Source: CAJQLB01 sp041392065
Lineage (GTDB): Bacteria; Bacteroidota; Bacteroidia; Flavobacteriales; Flavobacteriaceae
Assembly: GCA_041392065.1 (NCBI GenBank)
Contig: JAWKMU010000002.1
Location: 372,001 to 436,000, forward strand
Length of the DNA: 64,000 bases
Direction: 5' to 3'
Under the pieces are notes generated by a model that was not told the origin of the DNA, did no database searches, and saw only the letters and a list, made by a program, of their open reading frames with translations. The first letter of the stretch is position 1. Every line of letters begins with the position of its first letter. Shown piece after piece: positions 1-9,430 of the stretch. The position numbers and the translations under genes are program-made.

Positions 1-1806
1 TGCAACTACTTTGTCTGCATGCATAGATAATTCGCATCCTCCGCCAAGAGCCATTCCGTGAGGTGCAGCAACCGTTGGTATGGACGAATAACGCATTCGC
101 ATCATGGTATCTTGAAAGTATTTGATTGCCATGTTAAGTTCATCGTATTCTTGCTCGGCAGCCATCATGAAAATCATACCAATGTTAGCACCAACAGAGA
201 AATTTGCTGCTTGGTTTCCAACAACTAATCCAGCGAAATCTTTTTCGGCTAAATCGATAGCTTTATTTAATCCTGCAAGGACATCGCCACCAATAGTGTT
301 CATTTTTGATTGGAACTCACAGTTTAGTATACCATCACCTAAATCTTCAATGACTACACCTGAATTTTTAAAGACTTCGTTAGATTTTCTAATGTTATCT
401 AAAATGATGAATGCATCTTGACCAGAAATTTTTTCTTGCGATTTTGATTGAATTTCGTAAGCATAGGTTGCTCCATCTTTAATTGTATAGAACGATTTGC
501 TTCCAGATGCTAGCATATCATTAACCCAAGCATTAGGTTCTAAACCTTCAGCTTTCATGAGCTCGATGCCTTTTTCTACACCAATGGCATCCCAAATTTG
601 GAAAGGACCATGTTCCCATCCAAAACCAGCTTTCATGGCATCGTCTATTTTGTAAAATTCGTCTGTAATTTCTGGAATCCTGTTTGACACATAGGCAAAC
701 ATTGCAGCAAAATTCTTTCTATAGAATTCGCCTGCCTTATCTTTTCCAGAAATAAGAATAGGAAAACGATCTATGACTTTATCAACGGTTTTCGTTAATT
801 CTAAAGTGGCAAATCTTGCCGATTTTTTCTCTCTATATTGAAGTGTGTTTAAATCTAAGGTTTTAATCTCTTTACCTTCTTTTTTATAAAAACCTTGTCC
901 TGTTTTGCTTCCTAACCATTTGTTTTCCATCATGGTATTGATGAAATCAGGCAATTTGAATAACTCATGAGCTTCATCATTAGGGCAGTTTTCATAAATT
1001 CCGTTTGCAACATGAACTAAGGTGTCAAGACCAACCACATCAACTGTTCTAAAGGTTGCTGATTTTGGACGACCAATAACAGGACCTGTTAACTTATCGA
1101 CTTCTTCAACGGTTAAATCCATTTCTTTAACTTGATGGAACAAACTTTGAATTCCAAAAATTCCAATTCTATTTCCAATAAAGGCAGGAGTATCTTTAGC
1201 AACTACTGATGTTTTTCCAAGGAATTTTTCACCATATTCGTTCAAGAAATCCAATACATCTTGTGATGTTTTAGGTCCAGGAATAATTTCGAATAATTTT
1301 AAGTAACGTGCAGGGTTAAAAAAGTGTGTACCACAAAAATGTTTCTGAAAATCGTCACTGCGTCCTTCACTCATAAAATGAATTGGAATACCAGAGGTAT
1401 TAGAAGTAATTAAAGTGCCCTGAGTTCTATATTTTTCAAGCTTTTCAAAAACTTGTTTTTTAATGTCTAAGCGTTCTACAACCACTTCCATTATCCAATC
1501 AACATCTTTTACTTTTGCAATATCGTCTTCTAAGTTTCCAGTTGTAATTCGGCTTGCAAAACTTTGATGATAAATTGGAGATGGTTTAGATTTTATTGAT
1601 GTTGCTAAAGAATCATTTACAATTCTGTTTCTTACCACTTTGTCTTCTAAGCTTAGCCCTTTTGCTTTTTCAGATTCGTTAAGTTCTCTTGGAACAATAT
1701 CCAGTAAAAGCACATCGACACCAATATTGGCAAAGTGACAAGCAATACCACTTCCCATAATTCCTGATCCAATAATGGCTATTTTATTAATTCTACGTTT
1801 GCTCAT
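1..1806 (-). CDS. 3-hydroxyacyl-CoA dehydrogenase / enoyl-CoA hydratase fusion, C-terminus cut by window edge
   Basis: Multifunctional beta-oxidation enzyme: hydration of enoyl-CoA and NAD-dependent oxidation of 3-hydroxyacyl-CoA. The visible 602 residues begin MSKRRINKIA and carry an N-terminal Rossmann motif GSGIMG (13-18), the dehydrogenase segment CGTHFFNPARYLKLFEIIPG with the catalytic His, and near the window edge a crotonase oxyanion-hole stretch (HGMALGGGCELSMHADKVV). The domain order (dehydrogenase first, hydratase last) is the reverse of E. coli FadB and is the arrangement familiar from Bacteroidota 3HCDH/ECH proteins. The start lies only 4 nt after the stop of the MarR gene, so the two are almost certainly cotranscribed. 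The gene continues past position 1; by family analogy a thiolase and an acyl-CoA dehydrogenase may follow, but that is not visible. Confidence 0.93.
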   Translation of the reverse strand, partial: MSKRRINKIAIIGSGIMGSGIACHFANIGVDVLLLDIVPRELNESEKAKGLSLEDKVVRNRIVNDSLATSIKSKPSPIYHQSFASRITTGNLEDDIAKVKDVDWIMEVVVERLDIKKQVFEKLEKYRTQGTLITSNTSGIPIHFMSEGRSDDFQKHFCGTHFFNPARYLKLFEIIPGPKTSQDVLDFLNEYGEKFLGKTSVVAKDTPAFIGNRIGIFGIQSLFHQVKEMDLTVEEVDKLTGPVIGRPKSATFRTVDVVGLDTLVHVANGIYENCPNDEAHELFKLPDFINTMMENKWLGSKTGQGFYKKEGKEIKTLDLNTLQYREKKSARFATLELTKTVDKVIDRFPILISGKDKAGEFYRKNFAAMFAYVSNRIPEITDEFYKIDDAMKAGFGWEHGPFQIWDAIGVEKGIELMKAEGLEPNAWVNDMLASGSKSFYTIKDGATYAYEIQSKSQEKISGQDAFIILDNIRKSNEVFKNSGVVIEDLGDGILNCEFQSKMNTIGGDVLAGLNKAIDLAEKDFAGLVVGNQAANFSVGANIGMIFMMAAEQEYDELNMAIKYFQDTMMRMRYSSIPTVAAPHGMALGGGCELSMHADKVVA

Positions 1807-1810
1807 TTTA

Positions 1811-2266
1811 TTATTTAATGCTATTGTCTTTTTGGTTATAAATTTTCTTGTTAGAAACCAGTTCATTTATGGTTTCTGCTACTTCGTAAAAGTGGTTTAG
1901 TTTGTCTTCACTTATATGTTTTCTTATGACTTCATTAAAGGTCAAGACTTTTTCTCTCGAGTAATTTCTTTTCTCTCTTCCAAAATCTGTTAAATGGATG
2001 AGAACACCACGTCCATCTTCAGGGTTTGGTTTTCTTTCGATTAAACCTAATTGATCCATGGTTTTAAGTATTCGAGATAGGCTTGTAGGCTCCATTCCCA
2101 TTTTTGGGCCCAATGATGTAGAAGGTGTGCCACTTTCTGGGTCTATACTTAGTAGTGTAAAACCTGTAGCCATAGTGCTATCAAATTTTGCAGCTTCTTC
2201 ATTGTACATTTTTTGAACTGCCAGCCACGTGGTTCTCAATAGGTAATCAATTGTTTTGTCTTTCAT
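1811..2266 (-). CDS. MarR-family transcriptional regulator of the fatty-acid oxidation operon
   Basis: A 151-residue winged-helix regulator. The start MKDKTIDYLL is preferred. An in-frame ATG exists 45 nt upstream at 2311, but it falls inside a perfect 24-bp palindrome that is better read as the operator. The helix-turn-helix is visible in SLGPKMGMEPTSLSRILKTM, and the wing in ERKPNPEDGRGVLIHLTDFG (the DxR...T pattern typical of MarR). It is the first gene of an operon with the 3-hydroxyacyl-CoA dehydrogenase 4 nt downstream. The inference is a ligand-responsive repressor, perhaps sensing acyl-CoA, that controls beta-oxidation and itself. Family assignment is firm; the ligand is unknown. Confidence 0.9.
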   Translation of the reverse strand: MKDKTIDYLLRTTWLAVQKMYNEEAAKFDSTMATGFTLLSIDPESGTPSTSLGPKMGMEPTSLSRILKTMDQLGLIERKPNPEDGRGVLIHLTDFGREKRNYSREKVLTFNEVIRKHISEDKLNHFYEVAETINELVSNKKIYNQKDNSIK

Positions 2267-2298
2267 TTTATGATTTTGAGAAGTCCAAAGATAATAAT

Positions 2299-2322
2299 AT
2301 TTATTATGCATGCATAATAAAT
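2299..2322. promoter_or_regulatory. Perfect 24-bp palindrome, probable MarR operator
   Basis: The left half ATTTATTATGCA is followed with no spacer by its exact reverse complement TGCATAATAAAT. It sits 33-56 nt upstream of the preferred marR start. MarR dimers typically bind palindromes of this size in their own promoters, so autoregulation is the simplest reading; no binding data are available here. Confidence 0.65.
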
Positions 2323-2352
2323 TAAAAAAAATATGAAGTATTAGAATAAAAA

Positions 2353-2379
2353 AAAAGCTGTTTTAAATAAACAGCTTTT
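2353..2379 (-). terminator. Rho-independent terminator after the 130-aa membrane protein gene
   Basis: The stem AAAAGCTGTTT / AAACAGCTTTT (11 bp) has a 5-nt loop. On the minus strand it is followed by a run of T (plus-strand A run 2348-2356). It lies 22 nt past the stop codon at 2402. Confidence 0.8.
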
Positions 2380-2401
2380 ATATTATAATAAAAAAGAGTG
2401 T

Positions 2402-2794
2402 TTATCCTAATTTACCATTAACCAGACCAACTATTGCACCAACAATAGCTGCCATTACAATGGAAATTGCAACATCCAATGCCATGGTTTGAAATGACAT
2501 TGAGCTATCCATAGCCATATTAAAGAAATTGTAAAATAAAGCAATAAAAAACCCAATTACAGCTCCAGATTTTGCTCCAGTTAGAGCTGTAGTTATTTGA
2601 GCCCATTTAGTAAATATATAAGCTACAAATAAACCAAAAGTAAGACATCCAAGAAAGATCATTACCATAGTGTTGGAGTTTTCTTCTGGTTGAGGAAAGG
2701 CATCTTTAAAAATAAGTCCATAAAAAAGCCAACCTAATAAAAAGTCGGCAATACCTCCAGCTAAACCAGAAACTAAAAAGTTTTTTGTTTTCAT
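2402..2794 (-). CDS. Small four-helix membrane protein of unknown function
   Basis: A 130-residue protein with about four predicted membrane helices (near 8-28, 43-62, 74-92 and 104-126) and glycine-rich packing motifs (SGLAGGIADFLLGWLFYG; AIVGAIVGLVNGKLG). It resembles small uncharacterised Bacteroidota membrane proteins (possibly the DUF1761 type), but I cannot fix the family by eye. It stands alone: an AT-rich gap separates it from the acyl-CoA synthetase upstream, and a terminator follows its stop. No functional residues are recognisable, so no role is proposed. Confidence 0.8.
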   Translation of the reverse strand: MKTKNFLVSGLAGGIADFLLGWLFYGLIFKDAFPQPEENSNTMVMIFLGCLTFGLFVAYIFTKWAQITTALTGAKSGAVIGFFIALFYNFFNMAMDSSMSFQTMALDVAISIVMAAIVGAIVGLVNGKLG

Positions 2795-2892
2795 TTTGTT
2801 AATTTATTAGTTAGTTACTAATAAAAATAATAAAAAAACATCACTTTATTGATAAAAATGCTAAAAAACTGAAATAATGATAACAGAATAAT

Positions 2893-4665
2893 TTACCCTC
2901 TGTATATTTTTTCGATAAGGTTTAAATATTTTTCTTTAATAACCTTGCGTCTCATTTTCATAGTAGGAGTGAGGTGTCCAGCATCTATGGACCAAATTTC
3001 TGGTGTGAGTTCGAATTTTTTAACTTGTTCCCACTTTCCAAAATGACCATTGGCTTCATCTATTTCCTTCTGAATTCGTTTTTGTATAATTTCTGAAGCG
3101 CAAATAGCTTCCATTGATGTTTCTACATCTTTATTTTTGCGTTTAACCCAATCTTTAATGAATTCAAAATTTGGTTGAATCAATGCAGCTGGCATTTTTT
3201 CACCTTCACCTATAATCATTACTTGTTCTATAAATCGGGATTGTTTTAATTGATTTTCGATAAGAGCAGGAGCAACATACTTTCCACCAGAGGTTTTAAA
3301 CATTTCTTTTTTTCTATCTGTAATTTTTAAAAACCCATCAGCATCAATTTCGCCAATGTCTCCAGTATGAAAATAGTCTCCAGTCATGACTTCGGCTGTT
3401 TTTTCTGGGTCTTTATAATAGCCTTGCATGACGTTAGGTCCTTTTACTAAGATTTCTCCATCTTCAGCGATTTTAACTTCGACATTATCAATAATTCTAC
3501 CTACTGTTCCGATTCTGAAACCTCCATTACGTTGGTCGTTAACAGATACAACAGGAGACGTTTCGGTTAAGCCATAACCTTCCATAATTGGCATTTCAGC
3601 TGCAGCAAAAACACGAGTTAACCTTGGTTGCAAAGCTGCACTACCAGATACCATAAGGTCTAAATTACCACCTAAGCCTTCTTTCCATTTACTAAAGATG
3701 AGTTTTCTGGCTAAGGCTAATTTCTTCTCATATAACCAGCCGTTTTTGCCATAAGGTTCGTATTTTAAACCAATATCTACTGCCCAAAAGAAAAGAGATT
3801 TTTTAATACCTGTAAGGTCTGCTCCCTTGGCTACAATTTTGTCGAATACTTTTTCATAAAGCCGAGGTACAGCTGTCATGACATTTGGCTTCACTTCTTT
3901 AAGATTATCGCTCATTTGCTCAATGGATTCGGCAAAGTAAATTTCGACACCACAAAATTGATATAAGTACAAAATCATGCGTTCAAATACATGACAGACA
4001 GGTAAAAAACTTAATGACTTAGATTTTCCATAATCAAAAGGCACACGTTTTTCGCTGTCTATAACATTTGACACTAAATTATTATGTGAAAGCATCACAC
4101 CTTTTGGTCGTCCAGTTGTACCCGAAGTATAAATTAAAGTGGCTAAATCTGAAGGTTTTACATTGTTTTTTCTGTCTTCAACTACATCTTGGTTACTTTT
4201 GTCTTTGCCAAGCTCTAAAACATCTTCCCAGCTTTTTTCTCCTTCTATATTATCAAAAGTATATATGCCTTTTAGCTTAGTATTTTCTTTAATAGCATTT
4301 AATTTATTTATGATTTCTTTATCGGAAACAAAACAATAAACCGATTCGGAGTGATTTAAAATATACTCGTAATCATCTTTGCAAATGGTTGGGTAAATAG
4401 GTACATTTTGAGCACCAACTTGTAAAATACCAATATCTAACACATTCCATTCTGTTCTGTTATTAGTTGAAATAACTGCAATTTTATCATTGGGTTGAAC
4501 ACCCAATTTTAATAGACCACGGCTTATAGCATTTGCTTTGTCGATGTACTCTTGCGTAGAAATGGATTGCCATTCTCCATTATATTTGGTCGTAAATGCT
4601 TTTTTAAGGTTGTATTTCTCAAGTTGATAATAAGGAAAATCAAAAATTCGTGTAATTGCTGTCAT
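2893..4665 (-). CDS. Long-chain acyl-CoA synthetase (AMP-forming)
   Basis: Activates fatty acids to acyl-CoA through an acyl-adenylate. All core motifs of the adenylate-forming superfamily are present in this 590-residue protein: the P-loop YTSGTTGRPKG (179-189), the adenine-binding MEGYGLTETSP (361-371), TGD (434-436), and the hinge and fatty-acyl signature DRKKEMFKTSGGKYVAP (450-466). Length and motifs match the eukaryote-like long-chain synthetases common in Bacteroidota. It lies about 0.6 kb upstream of the MarR-controlled beta-oxidation genes on the same strand, so it plausibly supplies their substrate, although a terminator and another gene lie between. No signal peptide is seen; the enzyme is presumably membrane-associated in the cytoplasm. 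Confidence 0.95.
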   Translation of the reverse strand: MTAITRIFDFPYYQLEKYNLKKAFTTKYNGEWQSISTQEYIDKANAISRGLLKLGVQPNDKIAVISTNNRTEWNVLDIGILQVGAQNVPIYPTICKDDYEYILNHSESVYCFVSDKEIINKLNAIKENTKLKGIYTFDNIEGEKSWEDVLELGKDKSNQDVVEDRKNNVKPSDLATLIYTSGTTGRPKGVMLSHNNLVSNVIDSEKRVPFDYGKSKSLSFLPVCHVFERMILYLYQFCGVEIYFAESIEQMSDNLKEVKPNVMTAVPRLYEKVFDKIVAKGADLTGIKKSLFFWAVDIGLKYEPYGKNGWLYEKKLALARKLIFSKWKEGLGGNLDLMVSGSAALQPRLTRVFAAAEMPIMEGYGLTETSPVVSVNDQRNGGFRIGTVGRIIDNVEVKIAEDGEILVKGPNVMQGYYKDPEKTAEVMTGDYFHTGDIGEIDADGFLKITDRKKEMFKTSGGKYVAPALIENQLKQSRFIEQVMIIGEGEKMPAALIQPNFEFIKDWVKRKNKDVETSMEAICASEIIQKRIQKEIDEANGHFGKWEQVKKFELTPEIWSIDAGHLTPTMKMRRKVIKEKYLNLIEKIYRG

Positions 4666-4731
4666 TGTTTCTTATGAGAATTAGAAGATATGCAAAGTAT
4701 GAAAATTCATAGGAATTTCAAATCCCAACAT

Positions 4732-4765
4732 AAAAAAAGGAATGGTTTTTACCATTCCTTTTTTT
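4732..4765 (-). terminator. Strong terminator after the pentapeptide-like gene
   Basis: A 15-bp stem AAAAAAAGGAATGGT / ACCATTCCTTTTTTT with a TTTT loop, located 21 nt past the stop at 4787. On the minus strand the stem ends in a T run. Its symmetry would also let it act on the plus strand. Confidence 0.85.
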
Positions 4766-4786
4766 GATTGATTGATGTTAAGGATT

Positions 4787-5524
4787 TTAGTTTCTACTAT
4801 CTAATAGATATTTTGAGAAACCTTTTCCGTTTACTTTTGTGTATTTAGAGTCAATGTGGTCTGCAACTGTCATATTTTTAATATCAAATTCACCATTTAC
4901 TTTAGTGTATTTGATATCTAAATCATCTTGAAACTTAGCATTATTGAAAGAAACACCATCTCTGAATTGAGAATATTTAAATATGGCATCCTCTTCAAAA
5001 ACTGTATTTGCAAAGCTTACATTTTGGTCAAACTCTGCGTATTTAAAAGTCGTTCTGTCTCCAAATTTAGACCCAGAAAAATCTGCATCTTTTTCAAAAT
5101 CTGAATACTTAAATAAAGCTTCACCTTTAAAAGTGCAATTTGTAAAACGCACATCATTTTCAAAGTTGGCAACAAAAGTATATTCACTATCTTCATCATG
5201 AAAATAAGCATACACATTATCTTCAAAAGTACAATTGGTAAAAGATACAGAGCCTTCTATTTGTTCTTCAACCGAATTGCTACCTCCATTTTTCCACCAA
5301 CTTCTTTTCTTTGGTAAGTCAGGAAGTTTTTCATCCATAAAAGTCATGTCTAAAATTCCTTTTATGGTTACATTGTTATAAGAAACGGTTTTACCCATTT
5401 TGATGTCTTTCATGATATCGCTTGCATTAACTGTTTGCTGAGCAAAAGCATTTGAAGTGAATAAAAATGTAAATAAAATGAAAGATAAAACTGTTAGTTT
5501 TTTGATTGATTGATTAGTTTTCAT
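4787..5524 (-). CDS. Exported pentapeptide-repeat-like protein
   Basis: A 245-residue protein with a clear signal peptide (MKTNQSIKKLTVLSFILFTFLFTSNAFA, cleavage before QQ). The mature part holds successive five-residue steps of the form [A/V]xFxx, for example VSFTNCTF, VRFTNCTFKGEALFKYSDF, ADFSGSKF, VSFANTVF, AIFKYSQF, VSFNNAKF, ending in two IKYTKVNGEFDI-like units. Such steps build a right-handed quadrilateral beta-helix in the pentapeptide family. Pentapeptide proteins are usually cytoplasmic or membrane-bound, so the export signal is notable. It has its own terminator and an inverted repeat just ahead of the start. Function unknown. Confidence 0.85.
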   Translation of the reverse strand: MKTNQSIKKLTVLSFILFTFLFTSNAFAQQTVNASDIMKDIKMGKTVSYNNVTIKGILDMTFMDEKLPDLPKKRSWWKNGGSNSVEEQIEGSVSFTNCTFEDNVYAYFHDEDSEYTFVANFENDVRFTNCTFKGEALFKYSDFEKDADFSGSKFGDRTTFKYAEFDQNVSFANTVFEEDAIFKYSQFRDGVSFNNAKFQDDLDIKYTKVNGEFDIKNMTVADHIDSKYTKVNGKGFSKYLLDSRN

Positions 5525-5538
5525 AAAAAAGTGTTTTT

Positions 5539-5558
5539 AGTCTATATAATTATAGACT
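5539..5558. repeat. Inverted repeat ahead of the pentapeptide-like gene
   Basis: The arms AGTCTATA and TATAGACT are separated by TAAT, 15-34 nt upstream of the start at 5524. It may be an operator or a leader hairpin; no T run follows, so it is not a terminator. Confidence 0.5.
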
Positions 5559-5610
5559 TCTCTTTTTTATGAATGTTACAGTTTTAATAAAAAAATTTGA
5601 TAAATCTGTT

Positions 5611-8600
5611 TTAATGATTTTCAATCCACACTCTGGCATTTACAAAAGCTTCTAACCAAGGAGTTGCTTCATCTTTTCTACCTTTAGGATAGTGCGCCCA
5701 ATTCCATTGAAAGGTTGAACGCTCTATATGTGGCATAGTTACTAAATGTCTACCAGTTTTATCACACATCATAGCAGTATTAAAGTCAGAACCATTTGGA
5801 TTATGAGGATAACCTTCATAAGTGTATTTTGCCACAATATTGTATTTATCTTCTGAATAAGGCAACCTGAATTTTCCTTCACCATGACTAATCCAAACAC
5901 CTAAAGTGTTACCTTCTAAGGAAGATAACATTACAGAATTATTTTTTTGAATTTTTACAGAGGTAAAGGAGCTTTCGTGTTTGTGTGAATTGTTGTAAGT
6001 TAACTTTCCATGAACTTCGTGTTCAGGATTTACTAAATCTAATTCCATCCAAAGCTGAGCTCCATTACAGATGCCAACTGAAAGCGTATCTTCTCTTTTA
6101 AAAAAGTTTTTTAAAGCAGTATTTGCCTTTTCATTGTATTTAAATGCGCCAGCCCAACCTTTAGCGGAACCTAAAACATCCGAATTAGAAAACCCTCCAA
6201 CAGCACCAATAAACTGGATATCTTCAAGTGTTTCACGGCCAGAAATTAAATCGGTCATGTGTACATCCTTTACATCAAAACCAGCCAAGTACATGGCATT
6301 TGCCATTTCTCGTTCAGAGTTGCTTCCTTTTTCACGCAAAACAGCAGCTTTTGGTTTTGGTTTGCTTGAATTTATTATAGGAAGCTTTCCTGTAAAATGA
6401 TTAGGAAACTTAAATTGTAAAGGTTGCTTTTTATAATTGTTGAATCTATCTTCAGCTAAATTATTAGCAGTTTGTTTTTGATCAAGGAGGTAAGAGGTTT
6501 TATACCACATATCTCTTAAACGAGAAACTGTCATAGTAAATACATCTGTATCATTAATGATGCTTAATACGTCACTTTCGGTTACTTTACCAATGTTGAA
6601 GAATTCAATGTTTGCTTCAGATAAAGTTTTTTTAACTGAAGCATCTTTTGACTGAAACACAATACCAGCATTTTCAGCAAAAAGTACTTTAAAAGAATCT
6701 TTTTGGTTTAAGTCAGTGATGTCTAATTCAGCCCCCAGATTATTATCAGCAAAACACATTTCAAGAAGAGTCGTAATTAATCCACCAGAAGCAACATCAT
6801 GTCCTGCAACAATCTGCTCATGTTTAATTAATTGTTGAATCGTGTTAAAAACCGTTTTCACATACGCTGCACTCTTTACATTTGGGGTATTGCTTCCAAT
6901 TTTGTTCATGATTTGAGCAAACGAGCTTCCACCTAATTTAAAGTTGTCTTGTGATATGTTTATATAATAGATATCTCCAGCATTCTTTTGAAAAACAGGT
7001 TCAACAACTTTTGAAATATCGTTACAGTTTGCAGCAGCAGAGATAATCACAGTTCCTGGAGAAATGACTTCTTCATTAGGATATTTTTGTTTCATTGAAA
7101 GCGAATCCTTTCCTGTTGGAACATTAATTCCTAAATCAATTGCAAATTCTGAAACTGCCTTGACAGCTTCATATAAACGAGCATCTTCACCTTCATTCTT
7201 GCAAGGCCACATCCAGTTTGCAGATAATGACACAGATTTTAAACCATCTTTTAAAGGAGCCCAAATTATATTAGTTAAGGCTTCAGTTATACTGTTTCTG
7301 CTTCCAGCTTCTGGGTTTATCAAACCAGAAATAGGAGAGTGACCTATGGATGTAGCGATACCTTCTTTGCCTTTATAATCAAGAGCCATAACACCAACAT
7401 TGTTTAGAGGCAATTGTAATGGACCTGCGCATTGTTGTTTTGCGACTTTACCACCAACACATCGATCAACTTTGTTCGTGAGCCAATCTTTACAAGCTAC
7501 AGCTTCTAATTGTAAAACTTGGTCAAGATAATCGTAAAATTTATTGGTGTCATAAGAAATACCTCCATAATGTCTATCAACAGTTGTATCAACCATAATG
7601 GTTTTTGGCGAGCTACCAAACATGTCCTCAAGCGCTAAATCCATTGGTTTATCACCTTTTGTTTTAGATTCAAATGTAAATCTGTGGTTTTCTGTCACAT
7701 CACCAACAGTGTACATTGGCGAACGTTCGCGCTCTGCAATTCGGTTTAAAGTCTCTAAATGTTTTTCAGTAATAACAAGTCCCATTCGTTCTTGAGATTC
7801 GTTACCTATAATTTCTTTTGCCGATAGTGTAGGGTCACCAACAGGTAGCTTGTCTAAATCAATATATCCACCAGTTTCTTCAACCAATTCTGATAAGCAA
7901 TTTAAATGTCCACCAGCTCCATGATCGTGAATTGAAACAATGTAATTTTCATCACTTTCAACCATACCACGAATAGCATTAGCAGCTCGTTTTTGCATTT
8001 CAGGGTTAGAACGTTGTACAGCATTTAACTCAATACCAGAAGAGAACTCTCCTGTATCTGCGCTAGAAACCGCAGCTCCTCCCATTCCAATTCTATAATT
8101 TTCTCCACCAAGAATAACCACTTTATCTCCTTTGGTTGGTTTTTCTTTAAGTGCTTGATTAGCTTTTCCATAACCAATACCACCAGCAAGCATAATAACT
8201 TTATCGAAGCCTAATTTTCTAGCTTCCTCTTTATGTTCAAAGGTTAATACTGAACCACAAATTAAAGGCTGACCAAATTTGTTACCAAAATCTGAAGCTC
8301 CATTGCTTGCTTTAATTAAAATATCAATTGGAGTTTGATACAACCATTTACGAGCTTCAAACTTTTGTTCCCAAGGTCTGTTTTCTTCAAGTCTTGAATA
8401 GGATGTCATGTAAACTGCAGTTCCTGCAAGTGGTAATGAGCCTTTACCACCAGCGAGTCTGTCTCTAATTTCACCTCCAGAACCAGTTGCTGCTCCATTG
8501 AATGGCTCGACAGTAGTTGGAAAATTATGCGTTTCTGCTTTTAAAGAAATAACTGAATCAAATTCTTGAGTTGTGTAGTATTCAGGAACATCTGCTCTTT

Positions 8601-9273
8601 TAGGAGCAAATTGCTCAACTTTTGGACCTTTAATAAAAGCAACATTGTCTTTGTATGCAGAAACAATATCATTAGGATTTTTCTGAGATGTTTCTTTAAT
8701 CATTCTGAATAGTGAAGTCGGTTTTTCTTTTCCATCAATTACAAAAGTTCCATTAAAGATTTTATGGCGACAATGTTCACTATTCACTTGAGAAAAACCA
8801 AATACTTCAGAATCGGTTAGCTTTCTACCTATTTTTTTTGAAACTCCTTCTAAATATTCAATTTCTTCATCACTTAATGCTAACCCTTCCTTTTGGTTGT
8901 ATGCTGAAATATCATCAATCTCTAAAATAGGTTCAGGACTTATATTTATCGTAAATGATTCTTGAGTCAAACTTTTATACTTTTCAGAAATCATTGGATC
9001 GTAATCTCTAAAATCTTCAATTACAGCTTTAAATTCTTCAATTCTGACTATTCCAGAGATTCCCATATTTTGAGTAATCTCAACAGCATTAGTACTCCAA
9101 GGCGTTATCATTGCAGCACGAGGGCCAACAAAAAAAGCATCGAGAGATGCTTGTTCTATTTTAGGTTGGTTGCCGAAAAGCCACTTTAATTTTGAGATTG
9201 TTTGGTTTGATAATTCTTCTGCTGTTTGAACAGCAAAAACTTTGCTGTTTACGTTTCCAAAGAAATGAATCAT
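5611..9273 (-). CDS. purL: Phosphoribosylformylglycinamidine synthase, large single-chain form
   Basis: Fourth step of de novo purine synthesis: FGAR + glutamine + ATP to FGAM. At 1220 residues it is the fused form in which the synthetase and glutaminase share one chain, as in Gram-negative PurL. Visible landmarks are the FGAR-binding LKAETHNFPTTVEPFNGAATGSGGEIRD region, SIHDHGAGG, and the C-terminal class I glutaminase with nucleophile Cys1069 (GICNGAQLW) and His1182/Glu1184 in MPHIER. The frame is intact throughout. It is monocistronic by position, divergent from the 9431 gene. A TAAATTTG -10 match lies upstream (9306-9313, minus strand), but its -33 partner is weak. Confidence 0.98.
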   Translation of the reverse strand: MIHFFGNVNSKVFAVQTAEELSNQTISKLKWLFGNQPKIEQASLDAFFVGPRAAMITPWSTNAVEITQNMGISGIVRIEEFKAVIEDFRDYDPMISEKYKSLTQESFTINISPEPILEIDDISAYNQKEGLALSDEEIEYLEGVSKKIGRKLTDSEVFGFSQVNSEHCRHKIFNGTFVIDGKEKPTSLFRMIKETSQKNPNDIVSAYKDNVAFIKGPKVEQFAPKRADVPEYYTTQEFDSVISLKAETHNFPTTVEPFNGAATGSGGEIRDRLAGGKGSLPLAGTAVYMTSYSRLEENRPWEQKFEARKWLYQTPIDILIKASNGASDFGNKFGQPLICGSVLTFEHKEEARKLGFDKVIMLAGGIGYGKANQALKEKPTKGDKVVILGGENYRIGMGGAAVSSADTGEFSSGIELNAVQRSNPEMQKRAANAIRGMVESDENYIVSIHDHGAGGHLNCLSELVEETGGYIDLDKLPVGDPTLSAKEIIGNESQERMGLVITEKHLETLNRIAERERSPMYTVGDVTENHRFTFESKTKGDKPMDLALEDMFGSSPKTIMVDTTVDRHYGGISYDTNKFYDYLDQVLQLEAVACKDWLTNKVDRCVGGKVAKQQCAGPLQLPLNNVGVMALDYKGKEGIATSIGHSPISGLINPEAGSRNSITEALTNIIWAPLKDGLKSVSLSANWMWPCKNEGEDARLYEAVKAVSEFAIDLGINVPTGKDSLSMKQKYPNEEVISPGTVIISAAANCNDISKVVEPVFQKNAGDIYYINISQDNFKLGGSSFAQIMNKIGSNTPNVKSAAYVKTVFNTIQQLIKHEQIVAGHDVASGGLITTLLEMCFADNNLGAELDITDLNQKDSFKVLFAENAGIVFQSKDASVKKTLSEANIEFFNIGKVTESDVLSIINDTDVFTMTVSRLRDMWYKTSYLLDQKQTANNLAEDRFNNYKKQPLQFKFPNHFTGKLPIINSSKPKPKAAVLREKGSNSEREMANAMYLAGFDVKDVHMTDLISGRETLEDIQFIGAVGGFSNSDVLGSAKGWAGAFKYNEKANTALKNFFKREDTLSVGICNGAQLWMELDLVNPEHEVHGKLTYNNSHKHESSFTSVKIQKNNSVMLSSLEGNTLGVWISHGEGKFRLPYSEDKYNIVAKYTYEGYPHNPNGSDFNTAMMCDKTGRHLVTMPHIERSTFQWNWAHYPKGRKDEATPWLEAFVNARVWIENH

Positions 9274-9430
9274 TATGATTTTTTTAGAGGATGAAAATAA
9301 AAACGCAAATTTAAGCTAAAAAATAGAAATCATTAAGTTTTTTTAAATGTTGACCATGAACTTATTAACAAAATTTTAAACTTTTTAAAAAAAAGTCTTA
9401 TCCTTGTACAACTATTTAAATCAACCAATT

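Noticed and set aside
2267..2311. Fifteen-residue N-terminal extension of the MarR protein
   Set aside because: The upstream ATG lies in the palindrome, and the extra residues (HNKYYYLWTSQNHK) do not fit the family N-terminus.
5611..9273. Several open frames on the opposite strand of purL and of the repetitive adhesin gene
   Set aside because: They are antisense to intact, well-recognised genes, lack family resemblance and start sites, and are low-complexity translations of reversed codons.
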